DNA of 64,000 nt. Source: Caldicellulosiruptor obsidiansis OB47 (GTDB taxonomy: Bacteria; Bacillota; Thermoanaerobacteria; Caldicellulosiruptorales; Caldicellulosiruptoraceae). Made by a program: the position numbers and the translations under genes. Each line of letters starts with the position of its first letter. The first letter of the stretch is position 1. The notes beneath the pieces are model-generated. The model was not told the DNA's origin. It saw only the letters and a list, made by a program, of their open reading frames with translations, and did no database searches. Shown here piece after piece: positions 37,697 through 47,387 of the stretch. The stretch is from contig NC_014392.1 of assembly GCF_000145215.1 (NCBI RefSeq), positions 923,501-987,500 on the forward strand, read 5' to 3'.

Positions 37697-37954
37697 GTGC
37701 CTGAAAGTGAAAGGAAAGAAGAGGTTCTTTCAAGACTTAAAAATATCAAAGGGCACATTGAAGGAATTATCAAGATGGTGGAAGAAGAAAAAGAATGTGA
37801 AGAGATTATGCTTCAGATAATTGCTGTCAAAAAAGCTTTAGAAAAAGTAGGATATTTTATCATAGAAAGCCATGCTGAAAAGTGCTTATCAGATGTCGAT
37901 AACAAGGCTCAGATTCAAAAGATTTTAAATATAATGATGAAATTTTTGAGTTGA
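37697..37954 (+). CDS. CsoR-family (DUF156) metal- or persulfide-sensing repressor
   Basis: This 85-residue all-helical protein matches the CsoR/FrmR/CstR family. Family marks are RLKNIKGHIEGI near the N-terminus, a cysteine in KECEEIM, and H and C in SHAEKC. The Cys-His-Cys set resembles copper-binding CsoR. The context of tusA and a DsrE-like gene just downstream resembles that of persulfide-sensing CstR, so the signal is uncertain. GTG at 37697 follows AGGTGA. It probably represses its own promoter through the C-run/G-run site at 37428. Confidence 0.88.
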   Translation: MPESERKEEVLSRLKNIKGHIEGIIKMVEEEKECEEIMLQIIAVKKALEKVGYFIIESHAEKCLSDVDNKAQIQKILNIMMKFLS

Positions 37955-38137
37955 AAAATAAAGTTGGTATCTATTTTTCTCCTGTTAAATGCTTAAAAGC
38001 TTTTGTGTTCAAAAATGTTATTATTTTAACAATCTGATTTTAAAAAATTTTTTTGCAGAAGTTTGTTAAATAAATCTCATGCAAATGGGGTAACAATATA
38101 AAAGGTAAAAATAAAAATTTATGGAGGTGCGATCAAG

Positions 38138-38362
38138 ATGGCAGAATATTTTATTGATGCAAAGGGGCTTCAGTGTCCAGGACCTATTACCCAGCTTTTT
38201 AAACAAATGAAGGAAGCACAAAGTGGAGATATTATTACAATTGAGGTGACAGATTCAGCATTTAAAAGAGATGTTGAGAGCTGGTGCAAAAAGACAAAAA
38301 ATGAGCTTTTGGAGCTCAAAGAAGAAAATGGCATAATTACAGCAAAAATTAAAAAGATTTAA
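38138..38362 (+). CDS. tusA: TusA-family sulfur carrier protein
   Basis: TusA-like proteins carry sulfur as a cysteine persulfide between enzymes. The 74-residue protein has the signature GLQCPGP with the reactive Cys13, and the usual length. ATG at 38138 follows GGAGGTG. The DsrE-like gene starts 18 bases later, so the two form a sulfur-relay operon. Whether it serves tRNA thiolation, sulfane-sulfur detoxification or metabolism cannot be told from sequence; the CsoR-family regulator just upstream favours sulfane-sulfur handling. Confidence 0.92.
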   Translation: MAEYFIDAKGLQCPGPITQLFKQMKEAQSGDIITIEVTDSAFKRDVESWCKKTKNELLELKEENGIITAKIKKI

Positions 38363-38380
38363 AAATGTAGGTGGGGAAGA

Positions 38381-38857
38381 ATGAGAGAAGACAAAAAGAC
38401 AATTATTGTATTTTCAAATGATATGGACAAGGTTATGGCAGCATTTGTAATTGCAACTGGTGCTGCCGCAATGGGCGATGAGGTAACAATGTTTTTTACA
38501 TTCTGGGGTTTGAATGTTTTGAGAGATGCAAAAAAGAAAGTACAGGGAAAATCATTCTTAGAAAAGATGTTCGGCGCTATGATGCCAAAAGGGGTTGAAA
38601 AACTCCCGCTTTCCAAGATGAACTTTTTAGGGATTGGTCCTAAGCTAATGAAATATATGATGAAAAAGAAAAATGTGATGATGTTACCTGAGATGATAAA
38701 ACAGGCGCAAGAACTTGGTATAAAGATGGTTGCATGTTCAATGTCCATGGATGTTATGGGAATAAAAAAAGAAGAGTTAATTGATGGCGTTGAGATTGGC
38801 GGTGTTGCCACATATCTTGGTGAGGCAAGCGAAGCAGGTGTGAATCTATTTATCTAA
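38381..38857 (+). CDS. DsrE/DsrF/DrsH-like (DsrE2-type) sulfur-relay protein
   Basis: The 158-residue protein matches the DsrE2-type branch: an N-terminal KTIIVFSNDMDKVMAAFVIA block, the FFTFWGLNVLR motif and a single conserved cysteine in KMVACSMSMDVMG that would carry the persulfide. A methionine-rich helical insert (near residues 60-105) could associate with the membrane or a partner. It follows tusA closely and is ended by a strong terminator. DsrE2-TusA pairs occur widely with persulfide-handling genes. Confidence 0.88.
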   Translation: MREDKKTIIVFSNDMDKVMAAFVIATGAAAMGDEVTMFFTFWGLNVLRDAKKKVQGKSFLEKMFGAMMPKGVEKLPLSKMNFLGIGPKLMKYMMKKKNVMMLPEMIKQAQELGIKMVACSMSMDVMGIKKEELIDGVEIGGVATYLGEASEAGVNLFI

Positions 38858-38880
38858 GTCAAGGAAATCTGAGCTAATAG

Positions 38881-38906
38881 AGGCAGGAGAAAACCTGCCT
38901 TTTTAT
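38881..38906 (+). terminator. Terminator after the DsrE-like gene
   Basis: AGGCAGG and CCTGCCT arms with a six-base loop, followed by five T. Confidence 0.9.
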
Positions 38907-38988
38907 TTTTTTTGCTCTTTTGAAATAAAAACTGTGATATAATAATGGAACAATAAAAAGTTTTTTAGTGTCAGAAAGGAAAATCGCT

Positions 38989-40596
38989 ATGATACTGCTT
39001 GTTGCAATAAACTCGAAGTATGTTCATACAAATTTAGCAGTAAGATACCTTTATCAGCTCTGCAAAGAAAACTATCCATGTGACTACATCGAGTTTAATA
39101 TTAATCAGCCTTTGCAAGATGTACTTTATGAAATTTTGAGTAAAAAACCTGAATATGTTGCAATTTCAACATATATCTGGAACAGAAGCTATGTCGAAAA
39201 GCTTGTTGAAGGATTAAAAAAGGCGCAAAAAAGCATAAAAATAATTCTTGGCGGGCCAGAGGTATATTTTGATAGCCTTGAAGAGTGGAAGTTTGTAGAT
39301 TTTATTATCAGAGGAGAGGGAGAGTATTCTTTTTTAGATTTGTGTGAACATATTGCAGCTGGCAGAGAATACATCCAAAAAGAATATCCTCCGTTTGATT
39401 TGAGTAAACTTCCTTTTGCGTACAAGGACGAGAATTTAGACCAAAGCAGAATCTATTATTATGAAAGCAGCAGAGGCTGTCCTTTTAGATGTTCATATTG
39501 TCTTTCTTCAATTGAAAAAGGTGTTCGATTTGCGCCTCTTGAAAAGGTCTTTGAAGAGCTTGACTATCTTTTTAAAAAGCAAGTGAGACTCATAAAGTTT
39601 GTTGACAGGACATTTAACGCAAATAAAGAAAGGGCTATAAAAATAATAGAGTTTTGCAAACAAAAGTCGCAGGCTACTCAAGTACACTTTGAAATAGACC
39701 CAACACTTTTAGACAATGACATTATCAGTGCAATAAATAATTCAAAAGATAACCTTTTCAGACTTGAAATAGGTCTTCAGAGTTTCAATCCACAAACTCT
39801 TGATGCAATAGATAGATTTTATGATATAGATAGAATTGACAAAAACTTGAAAAAGCTTATGGAAAACAAAAAGGCTATTGTTCATCTTGATTTAATAGCG
39901 GGCTTGCCATTTGAGGATTTTTTGAGTTTTAAAAAAAGCCTTGACAAGACTTTATTGTATTTTGCTGATGAGGTTCAGCTTGGATTTTTGAAGATGTTAA
40001 AAGGGACAAAGATAAGAAATGAAGCAACTAAATACAATTATGAATTTTTCAAAGACCCGCCGTATGAAGTTATCTCAAATAGCTTTATTAGCTTTGAAGA
40101 GATTTATAAGCTTAAAAAGATAGAAGATTTGATAGATAAAGTTTACAATAGACAGTATCTTTACTATACTTTAAGATACATCTTTCAAAAAGTCTCTCCC
40201 TCAGAATTTTTTGAAAAGCTCTCAAGCAAGGTGGATAGCAGTTTAAACACAAGAGAGTTTGTAAAAGAGCTTTACAGAGCCGTAAAAGATGATTTTGTTT
40301 TGGACAAGACTATATTGAAAAACTTGTTCAGATTCGACATTCTAAGAAGGTTTCCAGAAGAATTTTTGCCTGAAGAATTGGCAGTATCAAAAGAGGAGAA
40401 AGAAAGAATTAAACAAGCAATATATCAAGCTACAGAATACCAGGCTCTCGGAGAACCAAAAGAGATTATAAGAAGATCAAGAGCTTGCATATTTGAATTT
40501 GACATCGAAAGGTTTATAGAAGATAATAGTATTGAAAAAGGATATTTTTTATATATCTTTTTCGAAGAGAAAATAAAGAAGATAAAACTTCAGTAA
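38989..40596 (+). CDS. B12-binding-type radical SAM protein (DUF4080)
   Basis: The 535-residue protein combines an N-terminal cobalamin-binding-like Rossmann domain (about 1-130, [14 protein letters not shown] and LGGPEVYFD), a radical SAM barrel with the cluster motif CPFRCSYC, and a C-terminal DUF4080 region. Such enzymes probably carry out a radical modification; the substrate is unknown. The typical DxHxxG cobalamin motif is not evident in the N-terminal domain, so cofactor binding may be lost. The ATG at 38989 follows AGAAAGGA. Confidence 0.88.
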   Translation: MILLVAINSKYVHTNLAVRYLYQLCKENYPCDYIEFNINQPLQDVLYEILSKKPEYVAISTYIWNRSYVEKLVEGLKKAQKSIKIILGGPEVYFDSLEEWKFVDFIIRGEGEYSFLDLCEHIAAGREYIQKEYPPFDLSKLPFAYKDENLDQSRIYYYESSRGCPFRCSYCLSSIEKGVRFAPLEKVFEELDYLFKKQVRLIKFVDRTFNANKERAIKIIEFCKQKSQATQVHFEIDPTLLDNDIISAINNSKDNLFRLEIGLQSFNPQTLDAIDRFYDIDRIDKNLKKLMENKKAIVHLDLIAGLPFEDFLSFKKSLDKTLLYFADEVQLGFLKMLKGTKIRNEATKYNYEFFKDPPYEVISNSFISFEEIYKLKKIEDLIDKVYNRQYLYYTLRYIFQKVSPSEFFEKLSSKVDSSLNTREFVKELYRAVKDDFVLDKTILKNLFRFDILRRFPEEFLPEELAVSKEEKERIKQAIYQATEYQALGEPKEIIRRSRACIFEFDIERFIEDNSIEKGYFLYIFFEEKIKKIKLQ

Positions 40597-40615
40597 AAAG
40601 GGGGAGAAAGATAAT

Positions 40616-40816
40616 ATGGAGTGCACACTTTCAAAAAACCTTTCAATATGTACATGTACTTATGAACCGTGTTCAAGGAAAGGAAGATGCTGCGAGTGCT
40701 TGCACTATCACAGGAAAAATGGACAGCTCCCTGCTTGTTATTTTTCTAAAGAGGCAGAAAGAACGTATGACCGTTCAATAGAGAATTTCATTCGCGACTA
40801 TTCTTCAAGGAAATAA
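40616..40816 (+). CDS. Cysteine-rich DUF6485-family protein
   Basis: This 66-residue protein has eight cysteines in the first 43 residues, as [17 protein letters not shown], then [10 protein letters not shown] and PACYF. The pattern suggests metal or iron-sulfur binding and matches DUF6485, whose function is unknown. ATG at 40616 follows a GGGGGAG site, 19 bases after the radical SAM gene, so the two are probably cotranscribed. Confidence 0.8.
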   Translation: MECTLSKNLSICTCTYEPCSRKGRCCECLHYHRKNGQLPACYFSKEAERTYDRSIENFIRDYSSRK

Positions 40817-40828
40817 AAAGTGAAGTAG

Positions 40829-40878
40829 AAGTGGGCAGACAAAGGGTTTTTACTTTCATCTGCCCACTTTTATTTTTT
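40829..40878 (+). terminator. Terminator between the DUF6485 gene and the Nramp gene
   Basis: Eleven-base arms AAGTGGGCAGA and TCTGCCCACTT are followed by a T-rich run on the plus strand. The stem also lies just past the end of the convergent Nramp gene and may serve both. Confidence 0.88.
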
Positions 40879-42091
40879 ATAAAGATGTGATGAGTAGAAA
40901 AACATCAAGTCCGATTACAACTGCTGCCACAATCGAAAGAATTATTTTATCTGCTAAGGAGTTTGCGAACTTGCCCATGACTTTTTTGGATGATGTCAGG
41001 TAAATTTGAAGAATGATTGTAATTGGCAGCTGTAAGCTCAAGAGCATCTGTGAGATTATCAGAGCTTTGAACGGATTTGAGATAAAAAGTATGATGATGG
41101 ATGCTAGAACCAATGGAATGATGATTCCAATCTTGGTTGGCAGCTCTTCAATGTTATAAGGTCTTCTATAGAACCCTGCCATGATTGTGCCACCTGTAAA
41201 CGCAGCTGTGATACTTGATGAAATACCAGAGAGCAATAGAGCAAATGCAAAGATTGTGGCTGAGAAGTTTCCCAAAATAGGCTTTAACATTTGCTGAGCC
41301 TGTGGAAGTGATTCAACAAGGATACCTTTTGTGTAAAATGTTGTGTGAGCTATTATAATCATGCTACTGTTAATTAAAAATCCAATAAACATTGAAAATA
41401 GTGTATCAACAAATTCAAATTTTAACTGATGTTTTATTATCTTTTCGTCTTGAGTATTCCACTGCCTGCTCTGAATTATTTCAGAGTGTAAAAACAAATT
41501 ATGTGGCATAACAACCGCACCAAGTATTGAAAGAACCACAACCAAGGAACCAGAAGGTATGCTTGGAGTTACCCAGCCAAAGACAACATCTTTTACAGGA
41601 ACCTTTACAAGGAAAAGCTCTATCAAAAAGGAAATACCTATCAGCGATACAAATGCAATTATCCACCTTTCCACCTTTTTATATGAGTTAGAAAACAAGA
41701 AGAATATGGTAAAAGGTAAAATGATTAAACACCCAAGCTTAATAGGGATTTTAAAAAGCATCTCAAGGGCAATTGCCCCACCCAAAATCTCTGCCATAGC
41801 AGTTGAAACTGTTGCCAGCATAGCAGATGAAAGTACAGCCATTGCAAGATACTTATTGAGGTAGATTGAAGTTGCTTCAGCCAAGCAAAGACCTGTTGCA
41901 ATGCCAAGATGGGCTGCGTTATGCTGAAGCACTATCAAAATTATTGTTGACAGAAGTACAACCCACAAAAGCTTTAAACCAAAGCTACTGCCAGCAGCCA
42001 CGTTTGATGCCCAGTTTCCAGGGTCGATAAATCCCACTGTGACAAGTAGACCTGGTCCTATGTATTTGAGTATTTCCATTGCGTTTTTCAT
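40877..42091 (-). CDS. mntH: Nramp-family divalent metal ion transporter
   Basis: The 404-residue protein has about eleven membrane segments. The Nramp metal-site motif in the first segment is present (DPGN, D23-N26 in GFIDPGNWASN), as is the second site in segment six (VVMPHNLFLHS) with the methionine that favours Mn2+, Fe2+ and similar soft-leaning metals. It is slightly short for the family but no core motif is missing. The gene stands alone on the minus strand. The symbol is by family; manganese specificity is not proven. Confidence 0.88.
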   Translation of the reverse strand: MKNAMEILKYIGPGLLVTVGFIDPGNWASNVAAGSSFGLKLLWVVLLSTIILIVLQHNAAHLGIATGLCLAEATSIYLNKYLAMAVLSSAMLATVSTAMAEILGGAIALEMLFKIPIKLGCLIILPFTIFFLFSNSYKKVERWIIAFVSLIGISFLIELFLVKVPVKDVVFGWVTPSIPSGSLVVVLSILGAVVMPHNLFLHSEIIQSRQWNTQDEKIIKHQLKFEFVDTLFSMFIGFLINSSMIIIAHTTFYTKGILVESLPQAQQMLKPILGNFSATIFAFALLLSGISSSITAAFTGGTIMAGFYRRPYNIEELPTKIGIIIPLVLASIIILFISNPFKALIISQMLLSLQLPITIILQIYLTSSKKVMGKFANSLADKIILSIVAAVVIGLDVFLLITSL

Positions 42092-42307
42092 TTTGTGCTG
42101 CCTTTCACACCTTTCTTCTGTAATTTTATGAAATACCTTCTAAAGTGGTGAATGACAAAATAATCTTATCTCTAACTCTAAAACTCTTATATTAAAATTA
42201 ATACCCAAAAAAAGAGGATTGTGATATCATAGTTTGTGGGAAGCAGAAAAATATTTATAATATAAGAACATTGAATATTCGACATTAAAACATTGGAGGG
42301 TATGAAA

Positions 42308-43735
42308 ATGAGCGAAAAATCTTACGGCCAAGAGCTTTGCGAAAAGCTATTCTACACTTCTAAAAATGCATGGGAAGTTTTAAAAGAAGAAGAAAAACCT
42401 TTTGTTTTTGACTTAGCAGAAAAGTATAAGCACTTTTTAAACTGTGCAAAAACAGAAAGAGAGGCTGTTGAATATTTTGTAGAAAGAGCTAAAGAAAAAG
42501 GTTATATAGAATTTAACAATAATATCCAAAAATTAAAGCCAGGGGATAAAGTATATTTTGTAAATAATAACAAAAGTATCTTACTTGCTCATATAGGCAA
42601 AAAGCCTTTAAGGGAAGGGTTTAATTTAATAGGTAGCCATATAGATTCTCCACGACTTGATTTAAAACCAAAGCCACTATATGAATCAAACGAACTTGCA
42701 CTTTTGAAGACACACTACTATGGTGGCATTAAAAAATATCACTGGGTAAATGTGCCTCTTAGCATCCATGGTGTTGTTGTGAAAAGTGACGGTTCTAAAG
42801 TGAAGATTACAATTGGCGAAGACGAAAATGACCCTGTTTTTTATATAACAGATCTTCTTGTTCATTTATCTTCTGAACAGCTTCAGAAAAAAGCAAGCGA
42901 GGTAATTCCTGCCGAAAACTTGAACGTGCTAATAGGAAGTATGCCGTTTAATGATGAGAAGGTAAAAGAAAAAGTTAAGCTGAACATATTAAAAATTTTG
43001 AATGATGAGTATGGAATAACAGAAGAAGATTTTATTTCAGCTGACATTGAAATTGTGCCAGCTGCAAAGGCTCGCGATGTAGGACTTGACAGAAGCTTGA
43101 TTGGCGCATATGGTCAAGATGACAGAGCATGCAGTTTTTTGGCAGCAGAAGGTATATTTTCAATAGATGAAATTCCAGAGAAAACTGCAATAGTCTATTT
43201 GGTTGACAAAGAGGAGATAGGAAGTGTAGGAATATCAAGCGCTGAGGCAAGCTTTTTTGATATATCAGTTGCAAAGCTTTTGAAGGCGTTGGGTGAATAT
43301 GAAAGTAGCCTTGATTTAGCTGTTAGTTTTGAAAACTCAGCAGCAATTTCAGGCGATGTTGCAGCAGCACTTGACCCAACATATGAAGGTGCTTTTGATA
43401 AGTTAAATTCAACATTAATTGGTCATGGTGTTACTATTGAAAAGTATACTGGAGTTAGAGGCAAATACAGTGGTTCTGAAGCAACGGCAGAGTATGTGGG
43501 CAAAATCAGAAACTTTCTGAATTCAAATAACATCTGCTGGCAGACAGGTCTTTTAGGCAAGGTTGACCAAGGCGGTGGCGGCACAATTGCTATGTTTATC
43601 GCAAGAAAAATGATAAATGTAATAGACTCAGGAGTTCCAGTTTTGTCTATGCACTCAACATTTGAGATAACAAGCAAGGTTGATGTGTATATGACATATA
43701 AGTTTTACAGTGAATTTTTGAAAAGATTTGATTAA
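42308..43735 (+). CDS. M18-family aminopeptidase
   Basis: The 475-residue protein is a zinc aminopeptidase of family M18, which removes N-terminal acidic or neutral residues from peptides in the cytoplasm. Visible metal and catalytic motifs are NLIGSHIDSPRLDLKP, the bridging Asp in GQDDRACS, the Glu pair in DKEEIGSVG, and the terminal His in SMHSTFEITSKVD. The ATG at 42308 is seven bases after GGAGGG. An earlier ATG at 42302 is too close to that site. Confidence 0.92.
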   Translation: MSEKSYGQELCEKLFYTSKNAWEVLKEEEKPFVFDLAEKYKHFLNCAKTEREAVEYFVERAKEKGYIEFNNNIQKLKPGDKVYFVNNNKSILLAHIGKKPLREGFNLIGSHIDSPRLDLKPKPLYESNELALLKTHYYGGIKKYHWVNVPLSIHGVVVKSDGSKVKITIGEDENDPVFYITDLLVHLSSEQLQKKASEVIPAENLNVLIGSMPFNDEKVKEKVKLNILKILNDEYGITEEDFISADIEIVPAAKARDVGLDRSLIGAYGQDDRACSFLAAEGIFSIDEIPEKTAIVYLVDKEEIGSVGISSAEASFFDISVAKLLKALGEYESSLDLAVSFENSAAISGDVAAALDPTYEGAFDKLNSTLIGHGVTIEKYTGVRGKYSGSEATAEYVGKIRNFLNSNNICWQTGLLGKVDQGGGGTIAMFIARKMINVIDSGVPVLSMHSTFEITSKVDVYMTYKFYSEFLKRFD

Positions 43736-43742
43736 AAAGAAA

Positions 43743-43778
43743 GGGCTGTTGGCGGTTGCAGCTCCAACAGCCCTTTTT
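43743..43778 (+). terminator. Terminator after the M18 aminopeptidase
   Basis: Ten-base arms GGGCTGTTGG and CCAACAGCCC with an eleven-base loop, followed by five T. It also abuts the end of the convergent phosphohexomutase gene. Confidence 0.92.
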
Positions 43779-45168
43779 ACTTCATTTTTTCTATAAGTTT
43801 TACAGCCTCATCTAAAAGTCTTTTGACTTCTTCTTTGGTAAACTGTTCTGTATAAACTCTCAAAACTGGTTCTGTGCCAGAGGCTCTGAACAGTATCCAT
43901 GAGTCATCTTCAAAGATATATTTATAGCCGTCCAATGTTTGAATCTCTTTAATCTTTCTGCCTGCAAACTCTGTGTTTTGGGAAATCACCTTTAAAGTCT
44001 TTTCTTTGATTTCATTTGGCAGGTGCAAGTCAACTCTGTCATAAAAGTGGTAACCTATTTCTTTAAATAACTCATCAAGTATTTGACTAATAGGTTTTTG
44101 ATAATAAGCCATAATCTCAAGAAGCAACAAACTGCACAAAATTCCATCTCTTTCAGGTATATGATTTTTGATTCCAATACCACCACTTTCTTCTCCGCCA
44201 ATTAGAATATCTTCTTTCAAGAAAAGTTCGCAGATATACTTAAATCCAATAGGTGTTTCATATATTTTAAGTCCGTACTTGTTTGCCAAGATAGGAACCA
44301 TATTGGTTGTTGAAAATGTTTTTACAACGCCACCCTTCAAACCTTTTACTTCAACTAAATGTCTCAGAAGCAGTGCATATATTCTGTGCGAGTCAATAAA
44401 TTCGCCCTTTTCGTCAACAGCTCCAACTCTATCTGCATCACCGTCTGTTGCAAGGCCAATGTCAGCGTTGTTTTGAACAACAGCATCAATCAATTTTCCA
44501 AGGTTTTTATAAATAGGTTCTGGATTGACTCCTCCAAAGTATGGGTTTCGCTCATCTCTTATCTGAATATATTTGATGCCATATTTTTCTAATAAGGTTT
44601 TAACATATCCAACTCCTGCGCCGTGCATTGGGTCGATTATTGCAAATGGTTTGGATTTTGCTATGAGATTTAAGTCAACAAGTTTTTCAATATGTTCAAA
44701 ATAATCTTTATCAGGATCTATATAAGAAAAGAGATTGTTGTTTTCTGGCTCAACAAATTTTACTTCATTTTTATATAAATGCTTTTCTATCTCGGCGATG
44801 ATTGAAGGAAGAGCAGACCCACCATAATCACCTTTAAACTTTATACCGTTCCACTGAGGCGGATTGTGGCTTGCTGTAATCATTATAGCTCCTGCTAAAT
44901 TCATGTTCTTGACAGTAAATGATACAACAGGTGTTGGTGTAGGCTTTTTCGTAAGATATGTTTTTATTCCATTTGCCACAAGAACCCCTGCACAAAGACG
45001 AGCATATTCTTCTGACATAAACCTTGTATCATAACCTACCAAAACAGGTCTTTTATCGTCAATTTCTTTAATATAATCGGCAATTGCCTGAGCAACAATC
45101 TTTACATTGTCAAATGTGTAGTCTTTGCTTATTATCGCTCTCCAGCCATCTGTGCCGAATTTTATCAT
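43777..45168 (-). CDS. Phosphoglucomutase/phosphomannomutase family protein
   Basis: This alpha-D-phosphohexomutase moves phosphate between the 1 and 6 positions of a hexose. The 463 residues carry the four-domain pattern: active-site phosphoserine loop TASHNPPQWNG, metal loop DGDADR, sugar-binding GEESGG and the phosphate-binding C-terminal RASGTEPVLRVYTE. Whether glucose or mannose phosphate is preferred cannot be read. The ATG is preceded by GCAGGAGGTG. It stands alone between a convergent peptidase gene and a divergent two-component system. Confidence 0.92.
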   Translation of the reverse strand: MIKFGTDGWRAIISKDYTFDNVKIVAQAIADYIKEIDDKRPVLVGYDTRFMSEEYARLCAGVLVANGIKTYLTKKPTPTPVVSFTVKNMNLAGAIMITASHNPPQWNGIKFKGDYGGSALPSIIAEIEKHLYKNEVKFVEPENNNLFSYIDPDKDYFEHIEKLVDLNLIAKSKPFAIIDPMHGAGVGYVKTLLEKYGIKYIQIRDERNPYFGGVNPEPIYKNLGKLIDAVVQNNADIGLATDGDADRVGAVDEKGEFIDSHRIYALLLRHLVEVKGLKGGVVKTFSTTNMVPILANKYGLKIYETPIGFKYICELFLKEDILIGGEESGGIGIKNHIPERDGILCSLLLLEIMAYYQKPISQILDELFKEIGYHFYDRVDLHLPNEIKEKTLKVISQNTEFAGRKIKEIQTLDGYKYIFEDDSWILFRASGTEPVLRVYTEQFTKEEVKRLLDEAVKLIEKMK

Positions 45169-45309
45169 ATACTTTTCACCTCCTGCAGAGAAGTAATAAT
45201 TGTGCTATAATAAATCTTGGAACCACTATATAGTATACAAGAGTTTCAGAATTTTTTCAAATATTTGAGAGTAATTGTCTAAATTTTTATAAAGAAAGGG
45301 AATTTAAAA

Positions 45310-46014
45310 ATGCCTGTATACACTGTATATGTGGTCGATGACGAAAAGGATATATTAGAACTTGTGTCTGAATATTTAACCCAAAAAGGCTATGCAGTCA
45401 GGACATTTGAAAGCGGTGAGAGTTTTTTAGGAGAATTTGAAAAAAGTGAGCCTGATATAGTTATACTTGATATTATGCTCCCAGACATTGATGGTTATGA
45501 AATTTGTAAAAGAATAAGAAAAAATAGCGATGTACCAATTATAATGCTCTCTGCGAAGGGAGAAGAGCTTGACAAAGTTTTGGGGCTTGAACTTGGAAGT
45601 GATGATTACATATCAAAGCCGTTTTCTCTTTCAGAACTTGAAGCAAGAATAAAAAAAATTTTGCGACGGGTAAATAAAGGTCCAATAAAACAGGATAATG
45701 TCATAGAAACGTTTGGTATAAAGGTTGATTTTAATCAGCGAAATGTTTTTTATAATGACACACAGATAGAACTTTCACCAAAGGAGTTTGAAACATTTGC
45801 ACTTCTTTTAAAAGAGTCGACTAAGGTTTTAAAGAGAAGTTATATATTAGAAAGAATATGGGGGAACCCTGCTCTTTATGACGAAAGGATGGTTGATGAT
45901 GTTATCAAAAGACTCAGGAAAAAGATTTTGCAGTATAACCTGCCTGTTGAGATAAAGACAATGTGGGGTTTAGGATACAAGATTGAGGAGAAAAAAGATG
46001 AGTATAAAGATTAA
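45310..46014 (+). CDS. OmpR/PhoB-type response regulator
   Basis: The 234-residue regulator has a receiver domain (1-120) with the acidic pair D10-D11, phospho-acceptor D54 in VILDIMLPD, T/S in IIMLSAKG and K in SKPFS. A winged-helix DNA-binding domain follows (about 130-232) with the usual ELSPKEFETFALLL and DDVIKRLRKKI motifs. The kinase gene overlaps its end by 17 bases, so it is the cognate partner. Targets are unknown; no obvious direct repeat was identified before nearby genes. Confidence 0.94.
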   Translation: MPVYTVYVVDDEKDILELVSEYLTQKGYAVRTFESGESFLGEFEKSEPDIVILDIMLPDIDGYEICKRIRKNSDVPIIMLSAKGEELDKVLGLELGSDDYISKPFSLSELEARIKKILRRVNKGPIKQDNVIETFGIKVDFNQRNVFYNDTQIELSPKEFETFALLLKESTKVLKRSYILERIWGNPALYDERMVDDVIKRLRKKILQYNLPVEIKTMWGLGYKIEEKKDEYKD

Positions 46015-47362
46015 AATTTATTTGTCGTACATGGGTTTAATCTTATTTATATTTGTAGTTTTTGTTGCCCTCTTTTATGCCTGGTTTGAAAAGTATTTGA
46101 TTGACCAGATGAAAGAGGATAACCTTCGTTTTGCAAGGCTTATAGAATTTGTTGTTACAAACCAGAACAGAAACACTATTGATTTAAAACCATTTGAGTC
46201 TTATTTTGAAAGCTTAGAATCAAAAATTTTGCAGGATTATATAGTAATTGTGAGCAGTGATGGTGTAATAGAATATTCAAACAAAGAGTTAGATGTGGAG
46301 ACAAGGCTAAAAATAATGAAAATTTTTGATGAGAACAAAGATGTCCAATATGGATTTGAGATGGGAAGCATTAAGGAAAAGCCTTGTTTGTTCACAATAT
46401 ATGGTGGAAAATCAAAAAGTGTTTTTGTAATTATTATTGCTGATCTTGCAAGAGTTTTGAATTTTAAGAAACGATTCTTCCTACTTATTTTACAGACAGC
46501 AGGACTCAGCTGTATATTTGCTGCTACTGTTGCTATCTTTATATCCCGAAAGATGATTGAAGGGCTTTTGCGACTAAAGGAGGCAATAAAGCAGGCTTCA
46601 CAGTTGAGGTTTAACAAAAAAGTTGAGATAACTACAAATGATGAAATTGGCATGATTGCAACTGAATTTAACAGACTTATCGAAAAGATTGAGGAGTATA
46701 ATCAGGCACAGATAAGGTTTTTACAAAACATCTCTCATGAACTCAAAACACCTCTCACCTCAGTGCGTGGATATGCAGAGATGCTAAAAGAAGGGATTTT
46801 AGATAAAAGTAAGATGGAATCAGCTGCGGATAAAATAATTTGGCATGTTGACAGATTGAAAAGTTTGATAAACCAGATTATTGACCTTACAAAGATTGAA
46901 TCTGTTGAAAACTATTTTAGTTTTGAAAAAGGTGTGCTTGAAGAGGTCATCTTTGAAGCTATTTTAGAGAATGAAGGTTATTTGCTTTCTAAGGAAGTAA
47001 CTATCGAATTTGCTCCGCAGACAAAGACGTATGTTATTTGCGACAAGCTCAGATTAAAGGAAGCTTTTTCAAATATTATCTCAAACTGCATAAGATATGC
47101 GGCAAATAAGGTTACAATTGAAATAAAATCTGAAAAAGATGAGTTTGAAGTGACAATTGAGGATGATGGGGAGGGATTTTTGCAAGAAGAGATTGATAAA
47201 ATCTTTGAAAGATTCTATAAAGGTAAAAGGGGTGAAAGCGGGCTGGGACTTTCAATTGCAAAAGCTATATTTGACAAACATGGATTTTTAATAGAGGCTG
47301 AAAATAAAATATCAAAAGGCGCACGCTTTAAAATAAGAGGAAAAACTTATAAGGAGCAGTAA
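45998..47362 (+). CDS. Membrane sensor histidine kinase
   Basis: The 454-residue kinase has an N-terminal membrane segment (about 7-28), an extracytoplasmic sensor of about 125 residues, a second membrane segment near 155-180 and a HAMP linker. The dimerisation helix carries the phospho-accepting H247 in NISHELKTPLTS, and the ATPase domain shows N and G boxes (NIISNCIRYA, DDGEGF, GLGLSIAK). The ATG at 45998 lies behind GAGGAG inside the regulator gene. The signal is not known. Confidence 0.94.
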   Translation: MSIKIKIYLSYMGLILFIFVVFVALFYAWFEKYLIDQMKEDNLRFARLIEFVVTNQNRNTIDLKPFESYFESLESKILQDYIVIVSSDGVIEYSNKELDVETRLKIMKIFDENKDVQYGFEMGSIKEKPCLFTIYGGKSKSVFVIIIADLARVLNFKKRFFLLILQTAGLSCIFAATVAIFISRKMIEGLLRLKEAIKQASQLRFNKKVEITTNDEIGMIATEFNRLIEKIEEYNQAQIRFLQNISHELKTPLTSVRGYAEMLKEGILDKSKMESAADKIIWHVDRLKSLINQIIDLTKIESVENYFSFEKGVLEEVIFEAILENEGYLLSKEVTIEFAPQTKTYVICDKLRLKEAFSNIISNCIRYAANKVTIEIKSEKDEFEVTIEDDGEGFLQEEIDKIFERFYKGKRGESGLGLSIAKAIFDKHGFLIEAENKISKGARFKIRGKTYKEQ

Positions 47363-47387
47363 GAGATTTTAGCTTACTGCTCTTTTT
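47354..47387 (+). terminator. Terminator between the histidine kinase and HD-GYP genes
   Basis: GAGCAGTAAG and CTTACTGCTC arms with a nine-base loop, followed by five T. It spans the last codons of both convergent genes. Confidence 0.9.

Noticed and set aside
38030-38110. Second CsoR-type operator before tusA
   Set aside because: Only the GGGGTAAC half-site is present; no matching C-run lies upstream, so a full operator is not supported.
45225-45234. ACTATATAGT palindrome between the phosphohexomutase and response regulator genes
   Set aside because: It is short, AT-rich and expected by chance in this sequence.
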